Below are positions 7,049 to 14,907 of a stretch of 16,757 nucleotides of DNA, one piece after another; position 1 is the stretch's first letter; every line of letters begins with the position of its first letter. Source of the DNA: Acidobacteriota bacterium (GTDB taxonomy: Bacteria > Acidobacteriota > Blastocatellia > Pyrinomonadales > Pyrinomonadaceae); contig CAUJFK010000094.1 in the NCBI GenBank assembly GCA_963169175.1, positions 1 through 16,757 of the forward strand, written 5' to 3'. Made by a program: the position numbers and the translations under genes. Under the pieces are notes generated by a model that did not search any database, was not told where the DNA came from, and saw only the letters and a program-made list of their open reading frames with translations.

Positions 7049-9504
7049 ACATCGAGAAAATGAAAAAGCAAGTTTCAATGTTGACGGGCTGGGTGTTCTG
7101 CGTCGGGCTTTTTGCGGGCCTTGTGACGGGGCAGGGAAGCTACAAAACGCCGCCCAAACCAATAATGGATGTCTTGACGGCGCCGGGTATACCGAGCACT
7201 TCTATCTCGCCGGCGTATGACCGCATCGCACTGCTCGAACCGCTGCGCTATCCGCCCATCGCCGAGCTTGCCCAGCCTATGCTTCGGCTGGCCGGCGTCC
7301 GGGTAAATCCAGCGACCAACGGCCAGCACCGCCAGCCATACGCTGTGTCGATGCGGATCAGGACTATTGCGGATGGCCGCGAAACCGCCGTAGTGTTTCC
7401 GGCAGGCGCCCAGATCATTTCCGCTGACTGGTCACCGGATGGGAAGTATCTTGCAGCCGGCAACGTTACCGCGACGGGCGTTGAACTCTGGATCGTCGAT
7501 GCGGCAACGGCGAGGGCGACCAAGGTGAAAAATGTTCTGGTGAATACGGCCTTCGGCGGATTTTCATGGGAAGGCCCGCGGACGATCTCGGCGATGCTTG
7601 TTCCTTCAAAACGCGGCCCTGCCCCGGTATTTCAGAATCTTGTCCCGACCGAGCCGAGCGTTCAGGAGACCTCTGGCCGAACCGGTGTAGTCGCTACCTA
7701 TCAGGACATGTTGAAGAGTCCAAATGATGAAAAGCTGTTTGAATATTATGCGACATCGCAACTAGCTTTGATCGAGGTTGACGGGCGCGTTCGCGAGATC
7801 GGCCCGCCCGCCATTTTCGACGATGCAAATTTCTCGCCGGATGGTAAATATATTTTGACTTCGCGTGTAGAGCGTCCGTATTCATATCAGTTCCCTTACA
7901 GCCGCTTCCCGAAAAAGGTTGAGATATGGGACGCGAACGGCAAGCTCGTCAAGCCGGTGATCGACTCGCCGCTACAGAATAACCTGCCCGCACAGGGTGT
8001 GCCGGTCGGACCGCGTTCGGTAAGCTGGGTGCCGACTGAACCTGCGTTGCTTATGTGGAATGAGGCGTTGGATGGCGGCGATCCGAGAAAGAAGGCAAGT
8101 CACCGCGACAAGATCATGTCATGGACAGCCCCATTCGCATCCGCCCCCGCGGAATTGCTGAAGACCGAACAGCGGCAGCAGGGCCGCATGTTTGGTGAGA
8201 AGGCGGGCCTGATGTTGTACTACGACTATAACCGCGATACTCAGCACCGCCGGCTTTTTGCGATCGATTATAGGAATCCTGCGAACCCGAAGCTTATTTC
8301 AGATCTCAGTACTCGTGACCGCTATAACGATATTGGCAGCCCTGTGATGAAGTCGCTTCCTAATGGCCGAAATGTCGTTCGACAGGCCGACGACGACATA
8401 TATCTTTCCGGAACCGGGGCTTCGCCGGACGGCGATCGGCCGTTTTTGCGAAAGTTGAACCTTGCAACCTTGCGGTCCGAAGAACTGTGGCGCTCAGGGG
8501 TCGAAGAGTACGAGGCGTTCGTAGCCCTGCTCAGTGATGACGGAACGGCCTTTCTGACCCGAAAGGAATCGGTCGTTGATCCGCCAAATATTTATCTTCG
8601 AAAGGTTTGTCCCGCGGGCCAGGCTTGCACGGCAACGGCGAGCAAGCAGGTAACAGATTTCAAAGATCCGTCGCCGCAGCTCCGCGGAATTCAGAAGCAG
8701 TTGGTGAAGTACAAACGGGCCGACGGTGTCGATCTATCTTTCACACTGTACACGCCGCCCGGCTATAAGCCTGGAACACCGCTGCCGACGCTGGTGTGGG
8801 CTTATCCGCTGGAGTTTACCGATCCGTCGACGGCGGGACAGGTTACGGGTTCGACAAACCGGTTCACGCAGATCGGCGGAATCTCGCACCTTTTCCTTGT
8901 GCTGCAGGGTTATGCCGTTCTTGACAACGCGACAATGCCGGTCGTCGGCGATCCGCTGACCGTGAACGACACGTTCGTCAAGCAGATCGTCGATTCCGCA
9001 CAGGCCGCCATCGATAAGGGTGTCGAGATGGGCGTGGTCGACCGCGACCGAGTTGGCGTAGGCGGGCACAGTTACGGGGCGTTCATGACCGCTAACCTGT
9101 TAGCTCATTCCGATATGTTCCGTGCCGGCATAGCCCGCAGCGGTGCATATAACCGTACGTTGACGCCGTTCGGGTTTCAGTCGGAACGTCGTACTTTCTG
9201 GGAGGCACCTGAACTTTACGCAAAGGTCTCGCCATTCTTTTACGCGAACAAGATCAAGCAGCCGATCCTTCTGATCCATGGCGAAGCGGACAATAATCAA
9301 GGGACGTTCCCGATGCAGTCTGAACGTTTGTTCGCGGCGATATCCGGCAACGGCGGCACGGCGCGGCTTGTTATGCTGCCTTTTGAATCGCACGGCTATT
9401 CGGCAAAGGAATCGGTCGAGCACACCTTGTTTGAGATGGTCAATTGGTTCGACAAATATGTGAAGAACGCCAAACCGCGTGGAGCGATCGAGGCCGCAAA
9501 ATGA
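7045..9504 (+). CDS. S9 family prolyl-oligopeptidase-type serine peptidase, exported
   Basis: The 819-residue protein has an N-terminal export signal (hydrophobic run about residues 12-29, ending VTG-QG). A long beta-propeller-like region follows, with WSPDGKYLAAGN and FSPDGKYILTSR motifs (about residues 30-550). The C-terminal alpha/beta-hydrolase domain carries the nucleophile elbow GGHSYGAF with Ser676, Asp749 in HGEADNNQG and His783 in ESHGYS, a complete catalytic triad. The sequence resembles the glutamyl-endopeptidase/acylaminoacyl branch (S9C/S9D). The propeller would restrict access to peptides or unfolded chains. ATG 7045 overlaps the upstream stop by 4 bases. ATG 7060 is an alternative start that leaves the signal peptide intact. 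It probably cleaves peptides in the periplasm or outside the cell. Confidence 0.93.
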   Translation: MNIEKMKKQVSMLTGWVFCVGLFAGLVTGQGSYKTPPKPIMDVLTAPGIPSTSISPAYDRIALLEPLRYPPIAELAQPMLRLAGVRVNPATNGQHRQPYAVSMRIRTIADGRETAVVFPAGAQIISADWSPDGKYLAAGNVTATGVELWIVDAATARATKVKNVLVNTAFGGFSWEGPRTISAMLVPSKRGPAPVFQNLVPTEPSVQETSGRTGVVATYQDMLKSPNDEKLFEYYATSQLALIEVDGRVREIGPPAIFDDANFSPDGKYILTSRVERPYSYQFPYSRFPKKVEIWDANGKLVKPVIDSPLQNNLPAQGVPVGPRSVSWVPTEPALLMWNEALDGGDPRKKASHRDKIMSWTAPFASAPAELLKTEQRQQGRMFGEKAGLMLYYDYNRDTQHRRLFAIDYRNPANPKLISDLSTRDRYNDIGSPVMKSLPNGRNVVRQADDDIYLSGTGASPDGDRPFLRKLNLATLRSEELWRSGVEEYEAFVALLSDDGTAFLTRKESVVDPPNIYLRKVCPAGQACTATASKQVTDFKDPSPQLRGIQKQLVKYKRADGVDLSFTLYTPPGYKPGTPLPTLVWAYPLEFTDPSTAGQVTGSTNRFTQIGGISHLFLVLQGYAVLDNATMPVVGDPLTVNDTFVKQIVDSAQAAIDKGVEMGVVDRDRVGVGGHSYGAFMTANLLAHSDMFRAGIARSGAYNRTLTPFGFQSERRTFWEAPELYAKVSPFFYANKIKQPILLIHGEADNNQGTFPMQSERLFAAISGNGGTARLVMLPFESHGYSAKESVEHTLFEMVNWFDKYVKNAKPRGAIEAAK

Positions 9505-9506
9505 TC

Positions 9507-9550
9507 GGCACCCAATGACGCGTGAACGCCAATAAACGCGCCATAGTGCC
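9507..9550. terminator. Weak hairpin between convergent genes
   Basis: CGCGT (9519-9523) pairs with ACGCG (9536-9540), and outside it GGCAC (9507-9511) pairs with GTGCC (9546-9550) across a 7/5-base internal loop. It lies in the 49-base gap between the converging S9 peptidase and GGDEF-EAL genes, where a bidirectional terminator is expected. There is no T-tract on either side, so support is weak. The interior AACGCCAATAAACGCG also resembles a common dispersed repeat motif. Confidence 0.25.
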
Positions 9551-9553
9551 CGT

Positions 9554-12500
9554 CTATTGGATCTTCGATACCTCGAGTATAGGCGCCGTATTGCTTCGGG
9601 CCGCTTGGCGGTCGTGGGTCAAATGGGGCAGGCCGTTCTTGATCGCCGAACCAGCGTCATCACTCGTCATTGGCCGTGCAAAAAGAAAACCCTGGCCGAA
9701 GGAGCAGCCGAGAGCGAGAAGTGTTTCGAGCTGTACTTCCGTCTCGATACCCTCGGCGACAACTTCAATACCGAGATTTTCACCCAACATCAGGATCGTC
9801 TTGACAATGGCCTTGCCCTTGTCGCTTTCGATCATCTGGCTGATGAACGAACGGTCGATCTTCAGGCGGTCGAACGGGAACTGCTGCAGATAGCTCAGGC
9901 TCGAATAGCCGGTGCCGAAATCGTCAGTCGAAAGCGACACGCCGAGGCCCGCCAGTTCCGACAGGACGCTCATCGAACGTTCGCTGTGTTCCATGACCGT
10001 GCTTTCGGTGACCTCGATCTTCAATTGCCTTGGCGGAAGGTTGGTCTCATTCAGAGCCTTGCTGATGTGCTCGACAAGCGATGGATGCAGCAGCTGCTTT
10101 GCCGAGAGGTTAACGCTCACCGACAGCCTGCTTGAACAGGCCTCCTGCAGCCGCGCAATGTCGGCACAGGCACGGTTGATTATCCAATTGCCGATCTGAA
10201 TAATTAGCCCGCTTTCTTCTGCCGCCTCGATGAACTCGCCAGGGCCGATAAGGCCGTACCTCGGATGCCGCCACCGCACCAGGGCCTCAAACTCGGTGAC
10301 CTCGCCCGCAGCCAGATCCACTATCGGTTGATAATATAATTCGAACTCCTGCCGTTCCACGGCATGCCGCAGATCTGTTTCCAACTCAAGCTGATTCAGA
10401 TTTCTTGCATGCATCTCGCGATCGAAGATCTCATATCGCGCCTTGCCGGCCTCTTTCGCGCGATACATTGCCGCATCCGCGTCGCGAAGAAAATCTTCGG
10501 GCTGGCGAACGATGTCGTCCGAGATGATCACCCCGATACTTGCGGAAGTGAACACTTCGAATCCGTCAATGTCGAATGGTTTTGCTAGATTTCGCTGGAC
10601 GCGCTCCGCAACATGTATGACATCTGAGATGCCGCCCGTCCGATTCAGAAGGATCGTGAACTCGTCTCCGCCGAGGCGGGCGACCACATCACCCGGGCGG
10701 ATATGATTTTGAAGCCTTTCGCCGATCTGGACAAGAAGTTTGTCGCCGACCAGATGGCCGAGGCTGTCATTGATTACCTTGAATCGGTCCAGATCAAGAA
10801 AAAGCACCGCAAATTTTGTCTTCGAATTACCGCCGGCACGCTCTATCGCCTGTCGAAGGTGATTCATGAACTCGGCGCGATTCGGAAGATCGGTCAGCGG
10901 ATCATGCCGTGCAAAATAGTTTAGTTTTGCTTCGCTTTGCTTTTGCTCGTCGATGTCGGTGTTGGTGCCGAACCACTTTGCGATATTGCCGTTCTCGTCC
11001 CTGCTGCACGTGGCCCGCGCCTGATGCCAGCGATAAACACCGTCGCTGCGCATCAACCGAAAATCCGTTTCGTAGTTCTCACCGGTTTCGATCGAGTGCT
11101 GCCACCGGCTGAGACAGTCCTGCAGATCGTCCGGGTGCACGACCTCTTGCCACCTATCACCTACAAGATCGACGCTCGGGAGATCGAAATACAGAAGAGT
11201 TCGCCCGTTCACATAATCCAGCTTTCCCGTCGGGTCGGACGTCCAGACCTGGTGTGAAATGCCTTCGCCCAACTGCCGAAATCGGAATTCGCTTGCTTTT
11301 ATTGCCTCGTCCTGACGCTTTCGCTCAGTAACATTTCGGCCGACGCCCTGAATAGCGACCGGCCGCCCTTTCTCATAGATAAGCCGGGTACTCAATTCAA
11401 GCGAAACAATGCGTCCCAGTTTATCCCGGACATCTATCTGATAGGTGGTCGATCTTTTCCCCGCGATCTTTTGTGCCGTCATCTCGCGGGCGGCCGCTAC
11501 GGACTCTGGTGCGACGACGTCAGCGATATTCATCTTCAGAGTTTCTTCGCGGGTGTACCCCATGATCCGCTCGCCGGCGCGGTTGAGCGAAGTAAAATTG
11601 CCGGAAAGATCGTGCGTGTAGATCAGGTCGTTCGCATTTTCAATTAGTTCGCGATAACGATTTTCGCTTTCGCGCAGTGCCTCTTCGGCCATCCGCCGTT
11701 CCGTCACGTCGCGGGCAATGCCCTGTACCGCGACCGGCACACCGTTCTCTGAAATGATCGTGCTGTTTACGTCAACGGTGATCCGAGAACCATCTTTGCG
11801 AAAGCAATCGACCTCATAGGCGGTCTGCAGCTCTAGGCCGTCGATCTTGCTTAGCAATTTCTCGCGGATCCGATCGAGATGCTCGGGAACGGCAATATCA
11901 GCAATGTTCAGCTTCAGCACCTCGTCCTCGGTGTAGCCGAACATTCGCTTTATCGCCGGATTTGCCGAGAGGTAGTTACCCTGCAGGTCGTGAACGTAGA
12001 TAACGTCGGTCGCGTTATCAAAAAGGTTCCTAAACCTTTCCTCGCTTATTTGCAGTGCCTCTTCGGTCTGCTTTCGGTCGGTAATATCTAACATGACGCC
12101 TTCGCGCCAATGAACATCACCGTCTGCATCGCGGATAAGACAGCCCCGGTCGCGTACCCAAAGGATCTCACCATTCGCACCGACAATGCGGTATTCGTAA
12201 TCGACCTCTTCGCCGGTAAGCGTTGACGCATCGGTCGCCTCAAATACGCGGGCGTGGTCGTCCGGGTGGATCACCTGAAGCCAGATGTCTGGTTCCGAGA
12301 GCCATTTCGAAAGCGGATATCCGAAACGTTCGAATGCGGGGCTGACGTAAAGGGGACGATAGGGCGGGCTTGGAGCGACAACGTAGAAGAGTACGGGCAA
12401 ATTCTCGATAAACCCGCGATAAAGCTCATCTCCGGCCGCAAAGGAAGATCTGGCTGATTTGTTGGTGAGGTTGCTCAAGTTCTGACTTCGTTCGTGGAGG

Positions 12501-12616
12501 GAACGACACTCTCCTAAGTGCGTTACGCAATTCGGGCAAGTCGAAGTCTGCCGCTTTTTGTCAGGTGTGGACTGACAAAGAGTGTAAGCTCGGATGCATC
12601 CCGGAAGCCGCGCCAA
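9554..12616 (-). CDS. Four-PAS GGDEF-EAL cyclic-di-GMP synthase/phosphodiesterase
   Basis: The 1020-residue protein has four PAS domains (about 63-180, 190-308, 315-433, 440-560), a GGDEF domain (565-730) and an EAL domain (745-985). The cyclase motif RLGGDEF is intact (GGDEF 649-653), and the RxxD inhibitory site R640-D643 lies exactly five residues before it. The EAL domain keeps EAL (777-779), Asn836 in VNLSAKQL, DDFGTGYSSL (898-907), Lys919 and Glu955 in AEGIET, so both activities look possible. No membrane helix is evident; it is probably a cytoplasmic sensor of a ligand or redox cue. The longest frame begins at TTG 12616. Another in-frame TTG at 12478 would drop 46 residues that include CPNC and GEC. 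Neither has a clear Shine-Dalgarno, so the start is uncertain. The gene is isolated, flanked by a convergent and a divergent neighbour. Confidence 0.93.
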   Translation of the reverse strand: MARLPGCIRAYTLCQSTPDKKRQTSTCPNCVTHLGECRSLHERSQNLSNLTNKSARSSFAAGDELYRGFIENLPVLFYVVAPSPPYRPLYVSPAFERFGYPLSKWLSEPDIWLQVIHPDDHARVFEATDASTLTGEEVDYEYRIVGANGEILWVRDRGCLIRDADGDVHWREGVMLDITDRKQTEEALQISEERFRNLFDNATDVIYVHDLQGNYLSANPAIKRMFGYTEDEVLKLNIADIAVPEHLDRIREKLLSKIDGLELQTAYEVDCFRKDGSRITVDVNSTIISENGVPVAVQGIARDVTERRMAEEALRESENRYRELIENANDLIYTHDLSGNFTSLNRAGERIMGYTREETLKMNIADVVAPESVAAAREMTAQKIAGKRSTTYQIDVRDKLGRIVSLELSTRLIYEKGRPVAIQGVGRNVTERKRQDEAIKASEFRFRQLGEGISHQVWTSDPTGKLDYVNGRTLLYFDLPSVDLVGDRWQEVVHPDDLQDCLSRWQHSIETGENYETDFRLMRSDGVYRWHQARATCSRDENGNIAKWFGTNTDIDEQKQSEAKLNYFARHDPLTDLPNRAEFMNHLRQAIERAGGNSKTKFAVLFLDLDRFKVINDSLGHLVGDKLLVQIGERLQNHIRPGDVVARLGGDEFTILLNRTGGISDVIHVAERVQRNLAKPFDIDGFEVFTSASIGVIISDDIVRQPEDFLRDADAAMYRAKEAGKARYEIFDREMHARNLNQLELETDLRHAVERQEFELYYQPIVDLAAGEVTEFEALVRWRHPRYGLIGPGEFIEAAEESGLIIQIGNWIINRACADIARLQEACSSRLSVSVNLSAKQLLHPSLVEHISKALNETNLPPRQLKIEVTESTVMEHSERSMSVLSELAGLGVSLSTDDFGTGYSSLSYLQQFPFDRLKIDRSFISQMIESDKGKAIVKTILMLGENLGIEVVAEGIETEVQLETLLALGCSFGQGFLFARPMTSDDAGSAIKNGLPHLTHDRQAARSNTAPILEVSKIQ

Positions 12617-12792
12617 ATTCAGGGCGGTCGATAAGCGGTTGTTTTTACCGGCCCCTGACTCCGAGCCATCGGACCATTATTAACTATGTGCAACTTTCGT
12701 ACCAGCAGCACTGAGCCTGCCTGCTGCGGCGGCGAACTTTTCTTTCCCAGCTACTTTTTTCGACCACAGCGTGATCGGCGAGCGTCTTAGAA

Positions 12793-12804
12793 TTGCCCGG
12801 GCAA
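12793..12804. promoter_or_regulatory. Perfect 12-base palindrome, candidate operator
   Basis: TTGCCCGGGCAA is a perfect palindrome in the divergent gap between the GGDEF-EAL gene and the small secreted-protein gene. It sits immediately after, and shares one base with, the -10-like TAGAAT (12788-12793), and 34 bases before the small gene's ATG. Such a site could bind a dimeric regulator. No -35 was found at good spacing and no second copy was seen nearby, so this is a candidate only. Confidence 0.3.
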
Positions 12805-12823
12805 GTTACCAATTTGATAGAAC

Positions 12824-12830
12824 AAAGGAG
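12824..12830 (+). promoter_or_regulatory. Strong ribosome binding site deciding the start of the small secreted-protein gene
   Basis: AAAGGAG is the best Shine-Dalgarno in the window. Two adjacent in-frame ATGs follow, at 12835 (4-base spacing) and 12838 (7-base spacing). The second is better placed, so I used 12838. Most other genes here have weak or no Shine-Dalgarno, so this gene may be highly translated. Confidence 0.7.
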
Positions 12831-12837
12831 TTGAATG

Positions 12838-13191
12838 ATGAAAACCATTTTGTCTTCCATAATTGGGGCGTTTGCCCTTATGTTCATGTTGTCCGCCGAT
12901 TCGGCGGCCCAGCGGATATCGAAGCCCGGCGGCATCAATGGCCGGCAGCAACACCAGAGGCAGCGGATCAAACAAGGCGTGCGATCGGGCGAACTGACTG
13001 CGAGAGAAACAGGCCGGCTCGCTGTGGAGCAGGTGCATATCAACCGTATGGAAGATCGCTTCCGTTCATCGGGCGACGGCCTGAACAATCGCGAGCGGGT
13101 GCGGCTTCAGCGTGAGTTGAACCAGTCAAGCCGTCATATCTATCGTCAGAAGCACGACGGCCAAAACTATGGACAGCCGCGTCGTCCGTGA
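12838..13191 (+). CDS. Small secreted basic helical protein with tandem repeat (unknown function)
   Basis: The 117-residue product (118 from ATG 12835) starts with a clear Sec signal peptide (residues 1-24, ending SADSAA-Q). The mature ~93 residues are basic, rich in Gln, Arg and His, cysteine-free, and look entirely helical. Two ~28-residue units can be aligned: RIKQGVRSGELTARETGRL (from residue 43) and RMEDRFRSSGDGLNNRERVRL (from residue 70). Each has a small polar turn followed by an L-x-x-x-E helix start. The tail SSRHIYRQKHD is also characteristic. I have seen this pattern in hypothetical small periplasmic proteins of Gram-negative bacteria, but know no function. The turns loosely resemble EF-hand loops but lack the DxDxDG ligands. 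A strong AAAGGAG site precedes it; the gene stands alone. Confidence 0.8.
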   Translation: MKTILSSIIGAFALMFMLSADSAAQRISKPGGINGRQQHQRQRIKQGVRSGELTARETGRLAVEQVHINRMEDRFRSSGDGLNNRERVRLQRELNQSSRHIYRQKHDGQNYGQPRRP

Positions 13192-13209
13192 CCGGCCATT
13201 TCTGCCAAC

Positions 13210-13229
13210 AGCGGGTTCTCCTCCCCGCT
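13210..13229 (+). terminator. Weak hairpin after the small secreted-protein gene
   Basis: AGCGGG (13210-13215) pairs with CCCGCT (13224-13229) around an 8-base loop, 18 bases after the stop. The following sequence is AAATTT-rich but has no run of T, so intrinsic termination is only possible. The rest of the 152-base gap up to the M19 gene holds nothing else I can support. Confidence 0.3.
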
Positions 13230-13343
13230 CCTAAATTTAAATTCAGCAGCGACTGTTCCGGGGCACCCGCCGAGGCTGCCTGCGTGCCTCGCAAAAGCGA
13301 TCGAAAAGCGGTAAACTCATAAAAACTCTCCGTAACTTCACCT

Positions 13344-14651
13344 ATGAAAATCACCGTATTCGCATTTGCGTTTTTCACGTTATTGCTTTGTTCGCCGCGT
13401 CTGTTTGCACAGACGATGCCGAAGGATGCCGATCCCGCCGTTTGGGCACGGGCATTGAAGATCCATAAGAAAGCTATAATCGTTGACGGCCACAATGACA
13501 TTCCTTCGCCGTTGGTCGATGAGGATTTTGATCTCGCGACCCCGAATGTAGGAAAGTTTCACGTTGACGGCAGTCCTTTCCATACCAATCTTGACAGGTT
13601 CAAGGCCAGTGGCATTACCGGCGAGTTCTTTTCGATCTATGTTTCGGGCGACACGCTTCGCACGGGCGGAGCGATGCGTCGGGCGATGGACCTGATCGAC
13701 GCCACGTACCGCGAGGTCGAAAAGCATCCGCAGCAGCTGTCGCTTTGCACGACGTCCGCTGAGATCCGCCGGGCGAAAAAACAGAATAAGGTCTGTGTGC
13801 TGATGGGCATCGAAGGCGGTTATGCGATCGAAAATTCGCTTTATGCCCTACGCGATTTCTATCGGCTCGGCATCCGATATATGACGCTGACGCACAACGT
13901 TTCGCATGATTGGGCCGATGCTCATAACGATAAGCCGAAGAACAACGGCCTTTCCGATTTTGGCAAGGAAGTTGTCCGCGAGATGAACCGGCTTGGGATG
14001 CTGGTGGACATTTCGCACGTATCGGAAAAAGTGATGAACGATGTATTGGATGTGACAAAAGCTCCGGTGATCGCCTCGCACTCGTCTGCACGCGGAGTTC
14101 AGGACCACACACGAAATGTGTCGGACGCAGTGTTCAAACGCGTGGCCCAAAACGGCGGCGTGATTATGATCAACTTCTATCCGTCGTTCCTCGATGCCCG
14201 CACCAACAAGGAAGAGAACGAGCGTTCGGCCCGTTTGCGGCCTCAGCTTCAAGAGCTGCGCGAACAATATAAAGATAACCAGGTCGGGTACAACGAGGCC
14301 GAGCGGAAGCTGTTTGACGCAAACCCGATCTACATCACGCCGTACACCCGTATCGTCGATCATATCGATCACGTAAAGCAGCTCCTCGGCAATGTCGATA
14401 ACGTCGGCCTCGGCTCGGATTTTGACGGTGTGCCGTTCCTTCCGGCCGGGATGCACGGCATGGAAGATCTTGTCCTGGTCACCTATGAAATGCTGAAACG
14501 CGGCTACTCCGAACAGGACATCCGTAAGGTCCTTGGCGAAAACTTCCTCCGAGCCTTCGCCCAAGCCGAACGCGTCGCCGGCAACCGCCAGATCAGCGGC
14601 CAGGGAAGCCTGAAAAAACTGGCACCGCCAAAAATAGAGGGCGGACAGTAA
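13344..14651 (+). CDS. M19 family (renal/membrane dipeptidase-like) zinc peptidase, exported
   Basis: The 435-residue protein begins with a signal peptide (about 1-22, ending RLFA-Q), placing it in the periplasm or outside. The binuclear zinc ligands of the M19 family are all visible: His50 and Asp52 in VDGHND, bridging Glu157 in GIEGG, His225 in DISHVS and His246 in ASHSSAR. The catalytic-site Asp359 in GLGSDFDGV is also present. The C-terminal EQDIRKVLGENFLRAF helix is typical. Members hydrolyse dipeptides, some including D-amino acids or beta-lactam-like bonds. An insertion at about 285-325, rich in charged residues (NKEENERSARLRPQLQELRE), is common in bacterial homologues. No clear Shine-Dalgarno precedes the ATG. 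It could complete breakdown of oligopeptides released by the S9 and M16 enzymes, which is inference. Confidence 0.94.
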   Translation: MKITVFAFAFFTLLLCSPRLFAQTMPKDADPAVWARALKIHKKAIIVDGHNDIPSPLVDEDFDLATPNVGKFHVDGSPFHTNLDRFKASGITGEFFSIYVSGDTLRTGGAMRRAMDLIDATYREVEKHPQQLSLCTTSAEIRRAKKQNKVCVLMGIEGGYAIENSLYALRDFYRLGIRYMTLTHNVSHDWADAHNDKPKNNGLSDFGKEVVREMNRLGMLVDISHVSEKVMNDVLDVTKAPVIASHSSARGVQDHTRNVSDAVFKRVAQNGGVIMINFYPSFLDARTNKEENERSARLRPQLQELREQYKDNQVGYNEAERKLFDANPIYITPYTRIVDHIDHVKQLLGNVDNVGLGSDFDGVPFLPAGMHGMEDLVLVTYEMLKRGYSEQDIRKVLGENFLRAFAQAERVAGNRQISGQGSLKKLAPPKIEGGQ

Positions 14652-14671
14652 TCAGCGACGGTTAACGCTGA
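14652..14671 (+). terminator. Small hairpin directly after the M19 stop codon
   Basis: TCAGCG (14652-14657) and CGCTGA (14666-14671) form a perfect 6-bp stem with an 8-base loop, starting one base after the TAA. No T-tract follows, so it may act in mRNA 3'-end protection or not at all. Apart from the promoter and leader listed separately, the 284-base gap to the GH27 gene holds nothing else I can support. Confidence 0.3.
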
Positions 14672-14843
14672 GAAGGCGGCTTTCCCATGTATTGCACTGA
14701 ATTCGGCCTGGACTTGCGATGCGTTCGCTAGTCTGGGCCAATAGTTTTGTCGACTGTCGGTGAACACGATCAATATTCTTCCCAAATAAAGCAATTCGCT
14801 GGCTCCCGAGCCAATCCCTCCTGAGACATTCGCGTTTGTGTTT

Positions 14844-14871
14844 TTGGATTCTTTCCACTATATTACATAAT
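14844..14871 (+). promoter_or_regulatory. Candidate promoter for the GH27 gene
   Basis: An AT-rich island before the GH27 gene contains TTGGAT (14844-14849), a 16-base spacer and CATAAT (14866-14871), the latter matching the -10 consensus at 5 of 6. TATATT (14859-14864) is an alternative -10. Transcription from CATAAT would give a purine-rich leader of nearly 60 bases, consistent with the GH27 gene starting its own transcription unit. Confidence 0.4.
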
Positions 14872-14907
14872 TATCTCAAAAAGAAAGGAAAAGAAAGTAA
14901 ACGAAAG

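Noticed and set aside
9557..10135. 192-codon plus-strand open frame opposite the EAL domain
   Set aside because: The opposite strand carries EAL, DDFGTGYSSL and AEGIET motifs in one continuous frame. The plus-strand translation is low-complexity shadow.
12703..12726. CAGCAG / CTGCTG stem in the gap before the small secreted-protein gene
   Set aside because: Six pairs with a 12-base loop in GC-rich sequence, no adjoining signals and no clear role.
13848..14564. 238-codon open frame on the minus strand within the M19 gene
   Set aside because: It lies wholly opposite a gene with a complete set of M19 zinc ligands, and its translation shows no recognisable domain. It is an antisense shadow of high-GC coding sequence.
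14800..14813. Small hairpin TGGCT / AGCCA in the M19-GH27 gap
   Set aside because: A 5-bp stem of this kind is expected by chance in such a gap. It has no T-tract and is not next to a gene end.
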